64,000 nt of DNA from Pyxicephalus adspersus (taxonomy: Eukaryota > Chordata > Amphibia > Anura > Pyxicephalidae), in contig NC_092859.1 in NCBI RefSeq assembly GCF_032062135.1, forward strand, positions 90,471,443-90,535,442. The letters are read 5' to 3'. A model generated the notes under the pieces. It was not told the origin of the DNA. It was given only the letters and a program-made list of their open reading frames with translations, and ran no database searches. Below are positions 23,695-36,565 of the stretch, in pieces; position 1 is the stretch's first letter, and every line of letters begins with the position of its first letter. Position numbers and translations under genes: made by a program.

Positions 23695-25301
23695 GTAACA
23701 CACTCCCTTTGCTGCACATCATGACACACAGCAATGTACAGTAGTGCTAATGGTTTGATTGATTGAATAAACTGTTTATATTTCATATACCAATATATGC
23801 AATATCATGCATCATTAGACCCCCCCTGAGCAGACGCAATAAACAATTGCCGACTCAGTCTAATCTACAGGCAACCTAAATCCCTAATAACACACAGAAG
23901 TTAAATCCAGTGTAAATTTACTTCACATAAGTGCAAGACAAAGATTTTTCCTATTATGTAAAAGTCATTCTTCCTACTGACCACCACACGAACGTACTGT
24001 GAGCTGTGGATATAGTGATTATAGTAGGGGTTTTCTGAAGATTTGAAAGTCATTTCCAAGGTTCCACTGTGTTAAAAAAATTGAGAAAGGATGAGCTTTA
24101 GAGTATTCCGTAACAGTACCATGTAGCATAATACAATGTTTTAATTCTTTCTAAAGGTCATCAAGAATTCCTGTTTATTTTATTTTGTATAGAGGATGGA
24201 AGGTTTAAAAACCCAAGATAGCTTATTGTTATGCTATTTTTGTACTGATGGGGAAATTTTCTTTTAGCCTTAATTTGCAGAATAAACAGGAAGATGTCAT
24301 TTCTACAAAGTGAGGGTTTTTTTCTTAGACAGTTTTCACCAGAACGGGTGTCCACATTGCAATATTTCCACTTAATATTTAACAAAATTAACTTTAATTT
24401 TCTAAAAATGACAAATCTAACATTTTGGATTCCCCTTCATTTTTGCCACAGTGGGAAAAAATATTACAACAAATACAGAAGATAAATCTACCACATGTGA
24501 TATGAAATTTGATCCTTCCCTACTCTCCAATACCAAAAAAGAAAGTTTTATCAATACATACAGTTTTAAAGGAAGCTGCCATTAAGAAAGCCAAAAGAAA
24601 GTTTTTAAAAGAAAAGATTGTACTGCAGAGCATGGAAAATGGTGCAACAGAACTGTACCAAAGTTATATTGCCTAGTTAAAATGTCAGACTCTTCAGTTT
24701 ACTGAGTGTACATCATCAGCAACATGTTCTTTAGTTTTATTCTCCATCACCCTTAGCCTCGTTTTGAACACTACACACGGGAACATAAAAGTTAATCAAT
24801 TTTCTCTACCTTGTAAAGAAATCCACATATCCATTGGCTATCTCAGTTTCTTTCTTCCCCTGACTCTGATGCCTAGTAGTAGTCTTCCCACCTTGCCAAC
24901 ACTTCTTTTTCTGTAGTACAATGTCTCCCCTTTTTGTAGGCATCCTCTTTTTGTTTGAATTATAATTAAATTCAAAACAATGTTTTATAGTTTTCAGTAG
25001 ATAAAGTATTGGCTACAAACCATAATGCTATTTCCATCTGGGTTCTAATATTGGTAATTACCTTAACCTATACCTTAAATATAACAGAAAGTAAGCAAGC
25101 AGCAAAAATATTCAGAATTAGGGAAAACCCTTCTTAGCAAAACAAATGTCCACATTCCAAATTTTCACACATAACAAGAGCATGTTTGTATGTGCATTTG
25201 TATTAGAACTTTGTTGTGTTGTTAATTATGAGCCTTTTTAGGCATTACAATAACTATCACTAAACAAACATTATATTTTTATATCTATCTATATATTTAT
25301 C
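23695..25301. other. Non-coding stretch
   Basis: No gene, RNA or bounded repeat recognised. Confidence 0.5.
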
Positions 25302-25374
25302 TGATCAGGCAGGTAAGAGGGATTTTTACACACGGGAAATTGCTTGCTCCTTTTTGAAATAAAGACCTGCCTGA
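25302..25374. repeat. GGCAGGTAAG hairpin repeat, copy 1
   Basis: TCAGGCAGGT (25305-25314) pairs with ACCTGCCTGA (25365-25374). The interior GAGGGATTTTTACACACGGGA followed by a complementary-looking A/T-rich half makes a compact foldback. A related hairpin with the same GGCAGGTAAG and GACCTGCCTG ends is at 50515-50580. Confidence 0.55.
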
Positions 25375-27185
25375 GTAAAAATCTTTAAGCAGTGTATAGA
25401 TACGTTATCCTTAGGAAGCTCTACCAAGAATGATGGCCAAATGTCATCTCTTTTCTGGATTACGGTCTGGATATAAAAGGAGGAACGTTACAAAACCAGT
25501 CTAAAATCCAAAATTATTTTTTTAGACTCTGTTATCATAAGGCTTAATTGACATCTGAAAAAACTATCAGACCCCTGAGGATCTCTCTAATTTTTTCAGT
25601 GCAGTACTCAACTTTGTTTATCAGTACCCAGTTCTAATGAAAGGGAATCTTCTGAAACCCTAAAGTGATCTGACATAAGAGTATAAATAAAATGAAATCT
25701 GGACTGGACATTCTGCTAATAATAGTTTACACCTTTCACACCCAATAACAAAACATGGACAGATATTCTAAACCATCCTTAATATACCCTGCATACTGCT
25801 GATTAGCCTATACTGTTCCTCAGTCCAATGCAAATATAGAAGTATTTTTCATCTGGTCTTCAGCTCATCTATATTTACTTGCAACTAATAAATATGTTCA
25901 ATGAACAGCACAATCAGCACACTGAATCATTAGAGAAATGGTCAGGATACTTAGCGAGTGGCTGTGGTGATAATATACTGTGCAAAGAATACCTGACCTG
26001 TGTGCAGATAACTTAAGATAAAAAAACAGGGTCTTTGCTTACACGTGATTGTAAGTCAGCAGAGCTTTAACTCATTCTCTAAGCTAAGTAAGGTATTCCT
26101 TGCAAATAGATAATTGTGCTAAATGGAAAGTCTATTCTTCTTTAAAAAAATCAACTCTAGTGGGGCAGTTATTCTCATTTTTTCAGCCATCCAAAGTGTC
26201 CACCACAGTTATTTCAATGTTTTAATTAATTCATGTTACAGTCTTCAGATCAATAAGGAGCTTCTTACCTTCTCATAGTTTCAGCCCTTGAGCAACTGGA
26301 TCCTAAGGAGCTAAACATATAGACACCACTACCACCAGTCTGCATTTAATTATGAAACAAATAAAATCCTATACTTGGATGCATGGATCAGATAATCAAC
26401 ATACAATATATGATGTGTATGTTGTCATTACTTACTCTATTCATCAAAGCTGTTGTCACCCTTGCCCATGTTTTGGACTAAAAGTTGTACCAATGAACAA
26501 TGCACTGGCACCTTTTGTTATCACCACAGTAAAACCATGTTGTTTAACCACCACTGGAAAATGTACAAGTTCAAAGATAGTTGATACAAGCATGTACACA
26601 ACACAAGGGGAAGAAAACAAGAAGAAAAAGCAGCAATCAGAAACACGTAATAAGATCAATGCTCTACCAAATAAAACATTCTTTTGTGAAATTTTAGTTC
26701 TACTTACCTTACCTTATTTTAAGGTGTATGTTTAAATATGCTGATTGCCATTTCTTTGGCATTTCTTGACATTTATTTTCAAGATTTCATGAGCAATTTA
26801 AAAGAATTACTAAACTCTGTTTTATCTTTGACTTTAATCTCAGTATAACTAGTCTTGTCAGAGATACATGTTTCTTATATGCCAAGTACTTCCCCAGAGA
26901 TTAGAGGAAACATGGAGAATAAGGATTTAATATAGCTAATAACACTCTCCATGCTTCCCTACAAAAGATATTCACAGTATAGTATATGACGGAATGACTA
27001 AATTTCAGTTTACATCAAAACCTTTTATAGTTAACTATTACTATTCTTTTGTAGCAACTTCATGTCTACCCCAAAGTGAAAGAGGGGCATTGGTCTCCTT
27101 TTTTGGGGTTTACAAACAAGGTAGGTAGAATATAAATAATAACTAATTTACAGAGTATTAAAAAAATTGCTGTTAGGCTATAGAC
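25375..27185. other. Non-coding stretch
   Basis: Includes a 127-codon plus-strand frame (26352-26735). It is cysteine- and threonine-rich with a Lys-rich middle and no recognisable domain, and I regard it as fortuitous. Nothing else seen. Confidence 0.45.
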
Positions 27186-27276
27186 CAGCTATTCTCAATT
27201 AGAGTTCCCAACTGATAGTACCTTAGATTCCCTTTTTCCAAGGGTTTCTCAAGTGTTAGAAGGTTGAGAAATGCTG
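27186..27276 (+). mobile_element. Decayed short hAT-like MITE
   Basis: The 91-bp segment runs from CAGCTATTCTCAATTAGAG to GGTTGAGAAATGCTG, the typical CAG...TTCTCAA / TTGAGAA...CTG ends of MER5-like hAT elements. The flanking octamers agree at only about five of eight positions, suggesting age. Confidence 0.6.
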
Positions 27277-27313
27277 CTGTATATACTAGACAGCAATTAA
27301 AAGATTACCTTAA

Positions 27314-27389
27314 CCTATTTAATGTACAGCGCTGCGTAATATGTTGGCGCTATATAAATCCTGTTTAATAATAATAATAATAATAATAA
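27314..27389 (-). mobile_element. TTTATATAGCGCC retroelement tail, copy 1
   Basis: On the minus strand a (TAT)n tract leads into AACAGGATTTATATAGCGCC, AACATATTACGCAGCGCTGT and ACATTAAATAGG. The same module occurs at 42377, 46099, 57348 and 58806. It looks like the 3' end of a non-LTR retroelement or SINE anchored to a trinucleotide microsatellite. Confidence 0.65.
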
Positions 27390-29445
27390 CATGCGGGTGC
27401 AATCTAACTCTGACACTTGAGTCAGGCAACAATTCATATTTATTTTAGAAATATGATATACATACTCCAAACTTCTTACTTCTTACAAAACTTTCTAACT
27501 TGTCTAATTGCTGTTTTGCCCAATTAGGTTCCAGTAGTGGTGAGGGAATGTACAACATAGAAATTGGATTGTCATTTGACAATTACTGTTTTTTGCTATA
27601 ATTGACCATGCACCTTCAAAAAGTTTAGGTATAGAAAACATTAACCCAGAGTATAAAAAATAATGTACAACATCCCTATAGTCACAATTAAAACTAAAAC
27701 CATAAGAGCACCCAAGTGTATCTACCCTTCATCTTCAGCATGACTAGGTCATCCAAGGAACATGCAGCTCTGCTCAAATATTAAACTCTGGGATACTCAA
27801 CCTTGGGATACTTATAATCAAAAGTTAAAATGTTTGGCTGCCAATAGAGCTTAGTGTTTCACAAATTTTGGGGTATTTGCTATTGATGGTACTTGTTGTC
27901 ACTAGTCCTCCAAAAGTGCAGTAGGAGTTAATATTTATGTACACAAATGGCTTGTTCAAGAATATACTAACTCTATATATACAGAATAGCCTTTTGAGAG
28001 AAAATTTACTTACTCTATTAGTTACAAAAGCCCCACTGAGCAAGCAGTTTTTGCAGGCTTCCATGGATAAGCATTTTAAAGAAAACCTGTACATTGTCAA
28101 GTTTGACTAAAACAAAAGGTTTAGTTTATTCCTCCTACCCCTCAACAGCATATTTATAACATTCTTTAATTCTTCTGCAACTCTGTTTAGCGCATGGAGC
28201 CAAAGAAAATACCTTGCACTTCAAGGAATGTAACATGTGACTGAAGCTTACCTCTTGCTGGAACAGCATGCATTGCTGATAAAAATAGCTAAAAAAAATA
28301 TTTTCTCTACTGAAAATAAATCAGATTGGGGGTGCTGCTGTTATATATAAGCCAAGCTCATTGTAAAAGAATAAAATATATTTCACAGCTAAATATGCTC
28401 TGCCAGAATAGTCAGTTATTGGTATTTCATAATACAACACACAACTTTAAAGTGTGCCCCAAGCCTTTGATTGAATGGATTTATGTATTTTCAATGTTAC
28501 ATTCTAAGCTGCACGAAGGTCTACTCATTGTTGTACAGGATTTTTTTAAGTCATCTGTAGATCTTCCATAGCAGATCCTCCCATGCCTTTTGTTTGACTT
28601 TCTTTCTCCTACTAACGGGCAAAATTGAAGAACAAGACTCGTTACTCATAAAGTTTAAAAGAGTTTAATTCAAAACTGGGTTAGCCAAATTTTGAGAATG
28701 ATTTGAGAAATTGCAAATCAAACCTGAGCCTGTTGAGTAGTCATTAGTTAGTTACACGAATTACTATTAGACCAGAACAAGAAAATTGACTTTTTAATAA
28801 GGGGTTTTACAGAAGAGGTGATCTCATATGAGTTTCACCATGGATCCTACCAGTTGATCATTCCATGTGTATGTATATAAACATGTGCACACAATTACTA
28901 AATCTGTGCACAACCAACTATTTTTTTAAGCTAATTTCAAAGGTAGAAACATAACTTTTTTTCATCATTCAGTCTCTTTGTCACATCTGAAAAAGGCAAT
29001 TTTTCAATAAGTGCTTACCGAAGCATGTGACTTACAAGACTACCTGATGACTTTCATCAAAGAAGGTAACTGCGTGGAAAATCTTAGCAAAGCATTGAAA
29101 GTACAATTTATTTTTAAATCTGAAAAACACAAAAGCAAAATGCCTTTTTTGTTTTTTTTCTACTTAGATTACAGTTTGAAAACTATTCTCGTCATGTGGA
29201 AATGTACATATTTCTGAACGCATACCAAAGAATCACTTTACAAAGGATTGTCCCTTAGGGCATAATTGTTTCTCGGTTGGGGTAAAGTGTCTAGGTACAG
29301 TGGCCCCTCTGACCCACTTAAAATTATCTTGCCAGCGCTCTTCCCCCACACCTTCTCTTACCTAATCCAGTGAAAACATACAGTTCTTATAGGTAAGGGG
29401 GAATAGGTAACCTTCTCCAACTGCACAGTGCTCTGGTCTCCTAGT
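27390..29445. other. Non-coding stretch
   Basis: No gene or bounded element recognised. Open frames near 27825-28100 and 28326-28571 have no motifs. Confidence 0.5.
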
Positions 29446-29726
29446 GTCTGATTTAGGGATGGGCGAGCAAAATTTTAAAATTTGATCTCACGGCGAATCT
29501 TATGAATGCTGCTGTGAGAATCCTCCTGTGTGCAATCCCTGGGCACTAGAAGTTAAATGAGGACTAGAAGTTAAATGAACATTGCAGCCACGGTACTCCT
29601 CCTATAATCATTTCCTTGATCTTCCGGTGGCAAAATTGGTTCGCCGACATTTCGCATACCCATCAGAAGTTCGAGGAAATGTTCGCAAGAATGTCAGAGG
29701 TATTCTCGCTCATCCCTAGTCTGATA
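29446..29726 (+). mobile_element. hAT-like MITE with near-perfect 8-bp target duplication
   Basis: The element, 29454-29718 (265 bp), begins TAGGGATGGGCGAGCAAAAT and ends TATTCTCGCTCATCCCTA. Flanks are GTCTGATT on the left and GTCTGATA on the right, seven of eight identical. The interior has a tandemly doubled GACTAGAAGTTAAATGA-like stretch. There is no transposase. Confidence 0.8.
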
Positions 29727-32700
29727 CCATGACTGGGAATTTAGATATTGGTTGTATCAAAGAAGCAATGGTAAGGTAGGTATCAATGGGTCAGGGCCCC
29801 CTTTAAACAGGCACTGCTATTTTGCTATGCATAGGCAATTTCTTTAGTCTCTCAAGTTAAGGAGATCAGATCCTGTCCACACCTTTAGGAGTTGTTGCAC
29901 AAAACTCAACTCAGCTTTATCCAAAGCCTCTTCTTTTTGCTTTGAACAGAGTAGGAAAGGGTTATAACTTTTATCAACACTTTTATACAATGCAATATAC
30001 CTTTTTGGACTCAAGTTGCCTTCTAGAGTGGAACAATAAATACACTACTCAAGTATATAGACATGTATTCAATTTAGAATTTTTAGAAATGAATAGAACT
30101 TTTAATCTAAAAAATGAACTATAATAAATTCTAGCTATGCAGTTATTCACTAAAGTACTTTTCTTCTGAGAAAGGGCAACAATTAATCTTTATGCTTAAT
30201 TTCATGTTACTGCTACTTGGTGCAAATAAACATATATCTATTAAAAAATAAAACTATTTTCTAAATGATATCATTTTCCAAGACACATCTTTAGTCACAA
30301 AGTAATGTGCTTTTAGCTTGATTAAAAAAGAAAAAAATACCATTACATAAAAAGCTGTGGTTGTGCCAGTAATGCTTCTCAAATTGAGAAATATTAGGCT
30401 AACTGCCTCCAGGGTTTTATCCCTTTGCATTATTTATGCAAGAGAAAAAAATGTTATTGAAATGTACTTCTGTCCAATTATATCAGTCTGCAATGTGTGC
30501 TGCTACTTTGCATGATTCTGATAAAAATGGCTGCCCTGGAAAACTGTTGCTTCATACACATACAGGAGTCTCCAGAGTCACAGGATGGCACTGTGAAAAA
30601 TAGGTCAGGTTTCCTAAGTGTCAAGGTTTTATAAAATGTCTCAAGGTGATAAAAGGATGTATGTAATCTTTTCATTGTCTGATATAAACACACAAAAAAG
30701 ATGATCAGATTTTAGAGACAACAGTAATTTATTTTACCCATATAACTGTGCTGTAAATTTAACTCCAGTCAAGCATAGAATTTTGTCATTAAAATAGTCA
30801 CAGGGGGCACAGACTACCTGCAAAGTGCCTCTATTTTTGGCCATATTATATAACTAAAAAAAGAAAAGCTCATCTATCAGTGTATGGCTCTAGAAGAAAG
30901 CCCTAATTGTCTGGGAAAAAGCAATATTAAGGACAGTTACACAAGTTGTTGTAAAAGTTAATCCCCTCTACAAAACTTGAAAACCAATGTGGTTAAGAAA
31001 AGGTGTTATTCTACTGCACATGATATGGGTTGCATGCCTACAGGGGTTTTAATTACCAGGACAAATGAAAATATTTAAATTGTATTTAACCATAGTGATG
31101 TAAGAACTTGCTTAATAATATTTACTTGATATGCCTAAATCATTGCATGCCATTTAGTTTTTTTCATGAAAATGTTTTCTTCTGAGCATAGTATTAAAAC
31201 TGCATAGATCATTGAAAAACAAAGGTGTTTACTGGTCTATCTGCCAGAGGATTTGTAATTATGTACATCTAGTTTTTCCATTTACACACATCTAACAGCC
31301 AGTGACACAGGGATTTCCTACTTCAGCAATGAAACTCTCTTTTGTAACCAATGTAACTCTCAATTATCCAGCATGTGCACTGCAGATAATTTAGAATCAT
31401 CATCTAATTAGTAGGGAGATGATCCAGGGAAAGTGTGATCTGTTTGAGCCATGCAATAGAGTTGTGTAAATTACAAGTCATTCTGAAGATAGAACATTAA
31501 ACATATATGTATCTCGGTTTTGTATTTAGCTCTATGCTTTGAGGTCCTAAATTCATACCCAGATAAAATGTAAAACAAAAAATCTCTTTTTTTTTAATAA
31601 AGTTTAAAATAGGAACTTTGGTGGCAGTACTCATAACTTTTCTGATGTTGTCCTCCCACTATATATTCTCTGCTGCCAGATGGTTTCAGTATTCAAGGTT
31701 GACTGATGCCCAGTAGTAGTTAATCCAGAAGACTGAGAATTTAGTGAAAGACCGCTTCATATTGCCATCACACTGGAACTCTGCATTCACTATAATACCA
31801 CATGTGAGTGCTAAACATTTCTATAGTGTCTTCTAGCTGTCATAATGACACACCCCAGGAGTTGAGTTCATAAACTCTTGGGCTAAATTACCCACATTTC
31901 TTCTTGAAGGCTAGCAGCATTTGGTGGTGAAGAGGACTGGGTTAGATGCTGGCTTGGAGGTAAGTGATTTTTTTTATTACCAGGCTATTCATTTTTATAA
32001 ATTTAATAAAATATATATATTTTGTGGGGGATTGCACGTGCTGCACAGAGGTACTTCAGACTTTGGTTCCAATTGCTGGGTTCTCTGCCCACTCCTATTC
32101 ACAGTGCCTGGAACACCCATTCCATCCAGGACACTCCGGGCCTGGATCCAAAATAAATTCTGCAGCAATACGATTACCAATAGTCTTTTCCAGGTCGTTA
32201 ATTCCTTTTCCAGGGAAGAATGAGGTTTATGATGCCAAATACCCAACGGATTTGGTATCATAGGTTTCAGTTTACATTACATTGTATAAAGAATAGTTCT
32301 GATTTATGAACTACAAATAAATGTGTTTCCTGAAACAGCAGCATTTTATTTTCAAATATGGTGGTACGATGGTAAAGTCAGAAATGTCACCTTGATATGT
32401 TTCCATTTTACAGTGATCTATCTTTACCAATAAATTCATGCTTATTAGGTTTCTATTACTCTCATAGCAAATTAAAGGAATTCAGTGTTAATGCATTTAT
32501 TCCACTCAATAACGCCTGTTTGCCATAAGCTATTTGCACAAGATATCCTGCGGCTATCCTGATTGTTGCAGGACTTTTGTGGGTTTTTAACCCATCCCAT
32601 GTCTCTACTCAAGACGTTGGAGTGCTTATAGCAGCCAATCAGAGTGTGGCCACCTTGTACATAGCAGCTATCCATAATGTGCACAAGTTACTTGTAAAAC

Positions 32701-32959
32701 TAGAGAATTCCCTTTACTAGCCAGACTAGCAAACATGACATTAACAAACTGACATTACAGTACATACAGTACATAATCAGGTACTTTTGGTTAGGATCTA
32801 CGTATATGGTCAAATGTACATTCTATTTCTGAATGACTTTATATCCAATTTTGTTATTAGATTAGAAACTGATTTAAAGTGAATCTGCCCCTGTGGGGCC
32901 TGACGTGGGTTCAGAAAGTTAGGAAGGATTCGGTCTAAAAGGTAATTTTTTCTCTTCCA
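29727..32959. other. Non-coding stretch
   Basis: No gene. A slightly G+C-richer patch at 32030-32260 supports overlapping open frames on both strands but no family motif. Another at 32500-32660 looks like old repeat. Both lack visible termini. Confidence 0.45.
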
Positions 32960-33190
32960 CTCCATGACTGCGGAGGCCATGTATTTTTCTCCCACTGACA
33001 AATACTGCTGGGCATTTTCTTCTTCTGACCAATAATGCCAGGCATTTTTCACCCACTTTATAATGTCAACAGACAATTTTCTTCCACTGAACAATGATAT
33101 TTTTTCCTACTGGTCAATGGCACTGCCTTTTTCTCACAATAACCAAAAACAGCCATACATTTTTCTTTCTCTCACTGGGCCAATTTTCTG
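32960..33190. repeat. Degenerate minisatellite, about 30-bp unit
   Basis: Variants of a unit containing ATTTTTCTCCCACTGACCAAT and AATGCCAGGC recur about six or seven times with indels. The unit repeat explains the 94-codon minus-strand frame over this region. Confidence 0.6.
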
Positions 33191-36100
33191 TAGTAGTGCT
33201 GTGGGTAAAAGATACCCCGTTAAGATGTAGCGTCCCCTGGAGGCAGTGGTTCATTGGCACGAGGAAGTGGTCACCTCACCATGACCTTACTGCAAAAGAC
33301 TGATAATACTGTGTGTGTGTGTGTGGCATGTATGCATCTGCAAAAATTCTATCAAGCAAGCTGTGATCCACATTATATTTATATTGCCCCACAGTCTACA
33401 ATACATTCTATCATTTTGCTCTGTTTGCCCCTCCTCTTTCATTCCATCTGGTTGCAAATTGTAAATGTGTTTGTTGTTTTAGGTTTTTGTATTTATATGC
33501 CCCTGCAGCCTAAGCAAACTGCCCAGAGCTCAGTATTTTTATTATTATGTTTGCAAATGAAAAATCTTTCAAGTTAATGAATTTTCTGTTTGGGATCTTA
33601 CTGAACTGTGTTGCCATCTAGTGGCCAGTATTGTTATATTTTGGAAAGAATTTCATTGACATTGACATAACAAAAGTATTAACAGAAATATATTTAGAAA
33701 TTCCACAGGATGTACTTTTAGATGATAGTTAACATAAAATAATTTTAAAAATTTGTTCTTTCTTAAAGATCAGAAATGCAAAAAATGCACTTTATATCTG
33801 TCCTATATCTGCATATCAGTAGTATTTTATTAATAATAGACAAACCATGACTGCACAGGACTCCCTATCATATAAGTCAATATAACCATAACATGTAATA
33901 TTAAGTGTTGGAATAAGTTGTGTTGTAAGTGTTTACACAGCATTCATTGATTTAAGAGGAGATCTGCCAAATATGTGTTACCTATTATGGGCTTATCATG
34001 AACCATAACAAAAAGGACGTATATTATTTCTGAAAGCAGAAAGTCATAGTAAACAAATTACTTAATTGAGCAAACTAATTAAATGGAACAGAGGAGTTCC
34101 CCTGAGCAGCTGGATCTTTGGGAGAGGTAAAGAAGACAGATTCGAAGCAAAAAAGGAAATAGGAATAACAGAGACCGATTTTAAGTTAATCTACACAGCA
34201 AGAAAGGCACATCAAAGAAACAGAAAGGAGATCATTAAAGACCAAAGACAAGAGCTGATCTAGAATAAAGGAAAGCGAAAGAGAGGAAGCAGAGTGGAGA
34301 TAATCATTGAAATGGGGAAGAGAAGAGATAAAAGTGTAGGATCAATTTGTGAACAGGGGATAAAGGTGGCTAAAATGATCCGATCATGGACCATTGAAAG
34401 AATACCTAGAAATTTTTGGAACATGTTGGGGACATAAAATATGAGTGGCCGGGAACCTCCAAGCTAACCATAGGATAGAAAAGAGACAAAGCTTTGAAAC
34501 TGTTGCTGATGTAGAGAAGAGAAAGGAGGTTAGCTGATTTATTTCTTGGTGATGAATAGCAATTTATAGTCTTTCTTTTGATGTGTAAGGACATTGCACA
34601 GCTGTTTGCACTGGAAATGACACACTTCTGGGAGCAGAATAGGAGTGGTTCTTAGCTAGAAGGGGCATTCTAGGGGCTTAGCACATGCAGGACTTCTGCA
34701 AAATTATAAAATGTCAGGATGCATTTGAAACCAGCCTTGAGGTTGGTTTCTGCAAGGGTACAAGGTCATGTTTGAGGAGCCTTTGAGGATGAATATATCA
34801 CACTGAATTAAGAAACATTTTATGATAGCATTCAAGAACATTTTATATAAACTAAATTTAAGAAAAAATCATTTTCTTGTTATTTTCTTGTGTATTGTAA
34901 AGGAAACTATAACAACTGTATACAATAAAATGTACAATACAATTCTTTCAGTCAAAAATGGGCTACTGCTACAGAGTTACAGCAACAGTCAATATAAACT
35001 ACACTAACCTCAATAAAGTCCAAAACATGCAGGATTATAGATGATGTGCTATACACCTATGTAACAAACCTTGTTTTGTGTTGAGGTCATGAACTTATAC
35101 TAGAAGATATTTAAGAGAATCTTGTTGATCAGTAAAAGACTAAAGCAGGAAGATTTAACAGCAAAAATGCTTCTGAGGATTTGCTTCTTGCATTTAAATG
35201 TATTAGAATATAAACAGCAATGTGCAACTGAAAACACATGTTAAACAAAAGTAGATCACATATAGGCCAACAATGTAGAACAGAATGTTAAAATGAATCA
35301 GCAACTAAACTCACCTGCTTGCTCTTCCTCAAATGTGGGGTGGGGTCTAATTCCCAAGCCATTTAATTGGCCAGCCCAGTTTTATCCTGGTCTGTACAGG
35401 ACACCCACAGCAAAGGCCACTGAAGAGGGGTTGTGCAAAAAACTTTTTTTTCAGAGGGAATTCTCACATAAGAAGGTAAAGTATTCACAATTTAGAAGTG
35501 ATTGCTGCATTAACACAAAATGTACTGCATCTGCATTCTTGCAAATAAAAAAAAATCATGCATAAACTGCATCAGCTGAATCGCAATGAGGTGGTTAACT
35601 CTGCTGAAAAACTTTTGATGTGTATTCCTATCTGGAAACATCATCTTGGGCAGAGGAATCCTAAAAAAATAAAAAAACTAGCACAAGCTCAGCATGCTAG
35701 TTGCAAAATACGAATTCACGCAGTCAATAAATAATAAAAATGTACTAACTGCACAAGTAGAAAAAAGAAAAGCAAACCTGTTTTCTGAATTAAAACACCA
35801 GCAGAGATTAACAACCTGGGAATTAATTAACACAGATCAATGTGGGTAAATAAAAAGGCAAACTCCAGGAAACAACTGGCAATACAAAAGTTATTGTGAA
35901 AAAACATGGATTTATATATGACTACTATACCACACAACTCAGAACAAATGGTCTTACGGAAAGAATCCACTGCACACTATGTAAAGGAAAATAATAATTG
36001 ATGCACATGTGCCAACAATGTAAAAATTAGAAGATAGTCTGCTATCTTTTAATTAGCAACTGGTTAAACCCCATAGAAAATGAGGGGAAAACTGGCCTGT

Positions 36101-36337
36101 AGCACATTACAATATTTTAAAATATTATCTATGCATACATTTTCCAAAGGGAAAACAAAATAAGGTAAATTTGTACAAAAAAGTATACTTGTTGGCTTGA
36201 GTAAGTCTCAAAAAGCATTCAATATTCTATATCAGAAGGCAATAAACAATTAGCAGAAAATTCATTATTAAGGATACAAACAACTCCATCTGAGCAAAGA
36301 CCTCACCAGGTAATTAACCAAATGTTGCGATATATAG
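33191..36337. other. Non-coding stretch
   Basis: Contains a short (GT)n run at 33311-33326 and a purine-rich region at 34060-34360 that supports a chance Lys/Glu-rich frame. No gene or bounded element recognised. Confidence 0.5.
33612..33624 (-). promoter_or_regulatory. CTCF-like binding motif
   Basis: On the minus strand CCACTAGATGGCA matches the vertebrate CTCF core consensus CCASYAGRKGGCR at every position. It is a single motif match in otherwise plain sequence; occupancy cannot be judged from sequence. Confidence 0.4.
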
Positions 36338-36430
36338 CAGAGGTCCCCAACCTCTGACAGGTGGGCTGCGAGAGCACGGAGACTAGCGGTGGTCTGTGGT
36401 CCTGGCCAGTGCACCCCCCAGCGGGGTCAA
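36338..36430 (+). mobile_element. hAT-like element, left end only
   Basis: CAGAGGTCCCCAACCTCTGAC at 36338, followed by GTGGGCTGCGAGAGC and TGGTCTGTGGTCC, is the recognisable left end of a hAT-type element. No matching right end was found; the sequence passes into an unrelated foldback repeat, so it appears truncated. Confidence 0.55.
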
Positions 36431-36439
36431 GAAGAAATT

Positions 36440-36565
36440 GATCCAGCCAACCTGGAATGGATTTCTTCAAAGTCATCAATCCTTGAACAGATCCCTTCCA
36501 GGTTTGCTGGATTCCTCAGCTTCACTGATAAAAGTATATCATCCCCAGTCTTAGAGAGCTTTAAT
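36440..36565 (+). repeat. Foldback frog-type repeat
   Basis: GATCCAGCCAACCTGGAATG (36440-36462 arm) pairs imperfectly with ATCCCTTCCAGGTTTGCTGG (36491-36514 arm). After it come TCACTGATAAAAGTATATC and CTTTAATAAATCAAGCCC, which I recognise as one half of a common amphibian palindromic repeat. The left outer arm is missing. The open frame across it is incidental. Confidence 0.6.

Noticed and set aside
26352..26735. 127-codon plus-strand open frame
   Set aside because: No domain, no signal or repeat pattern, ordinary local composition and no flanking gene signals; length is within chance range for a 64-kb window.
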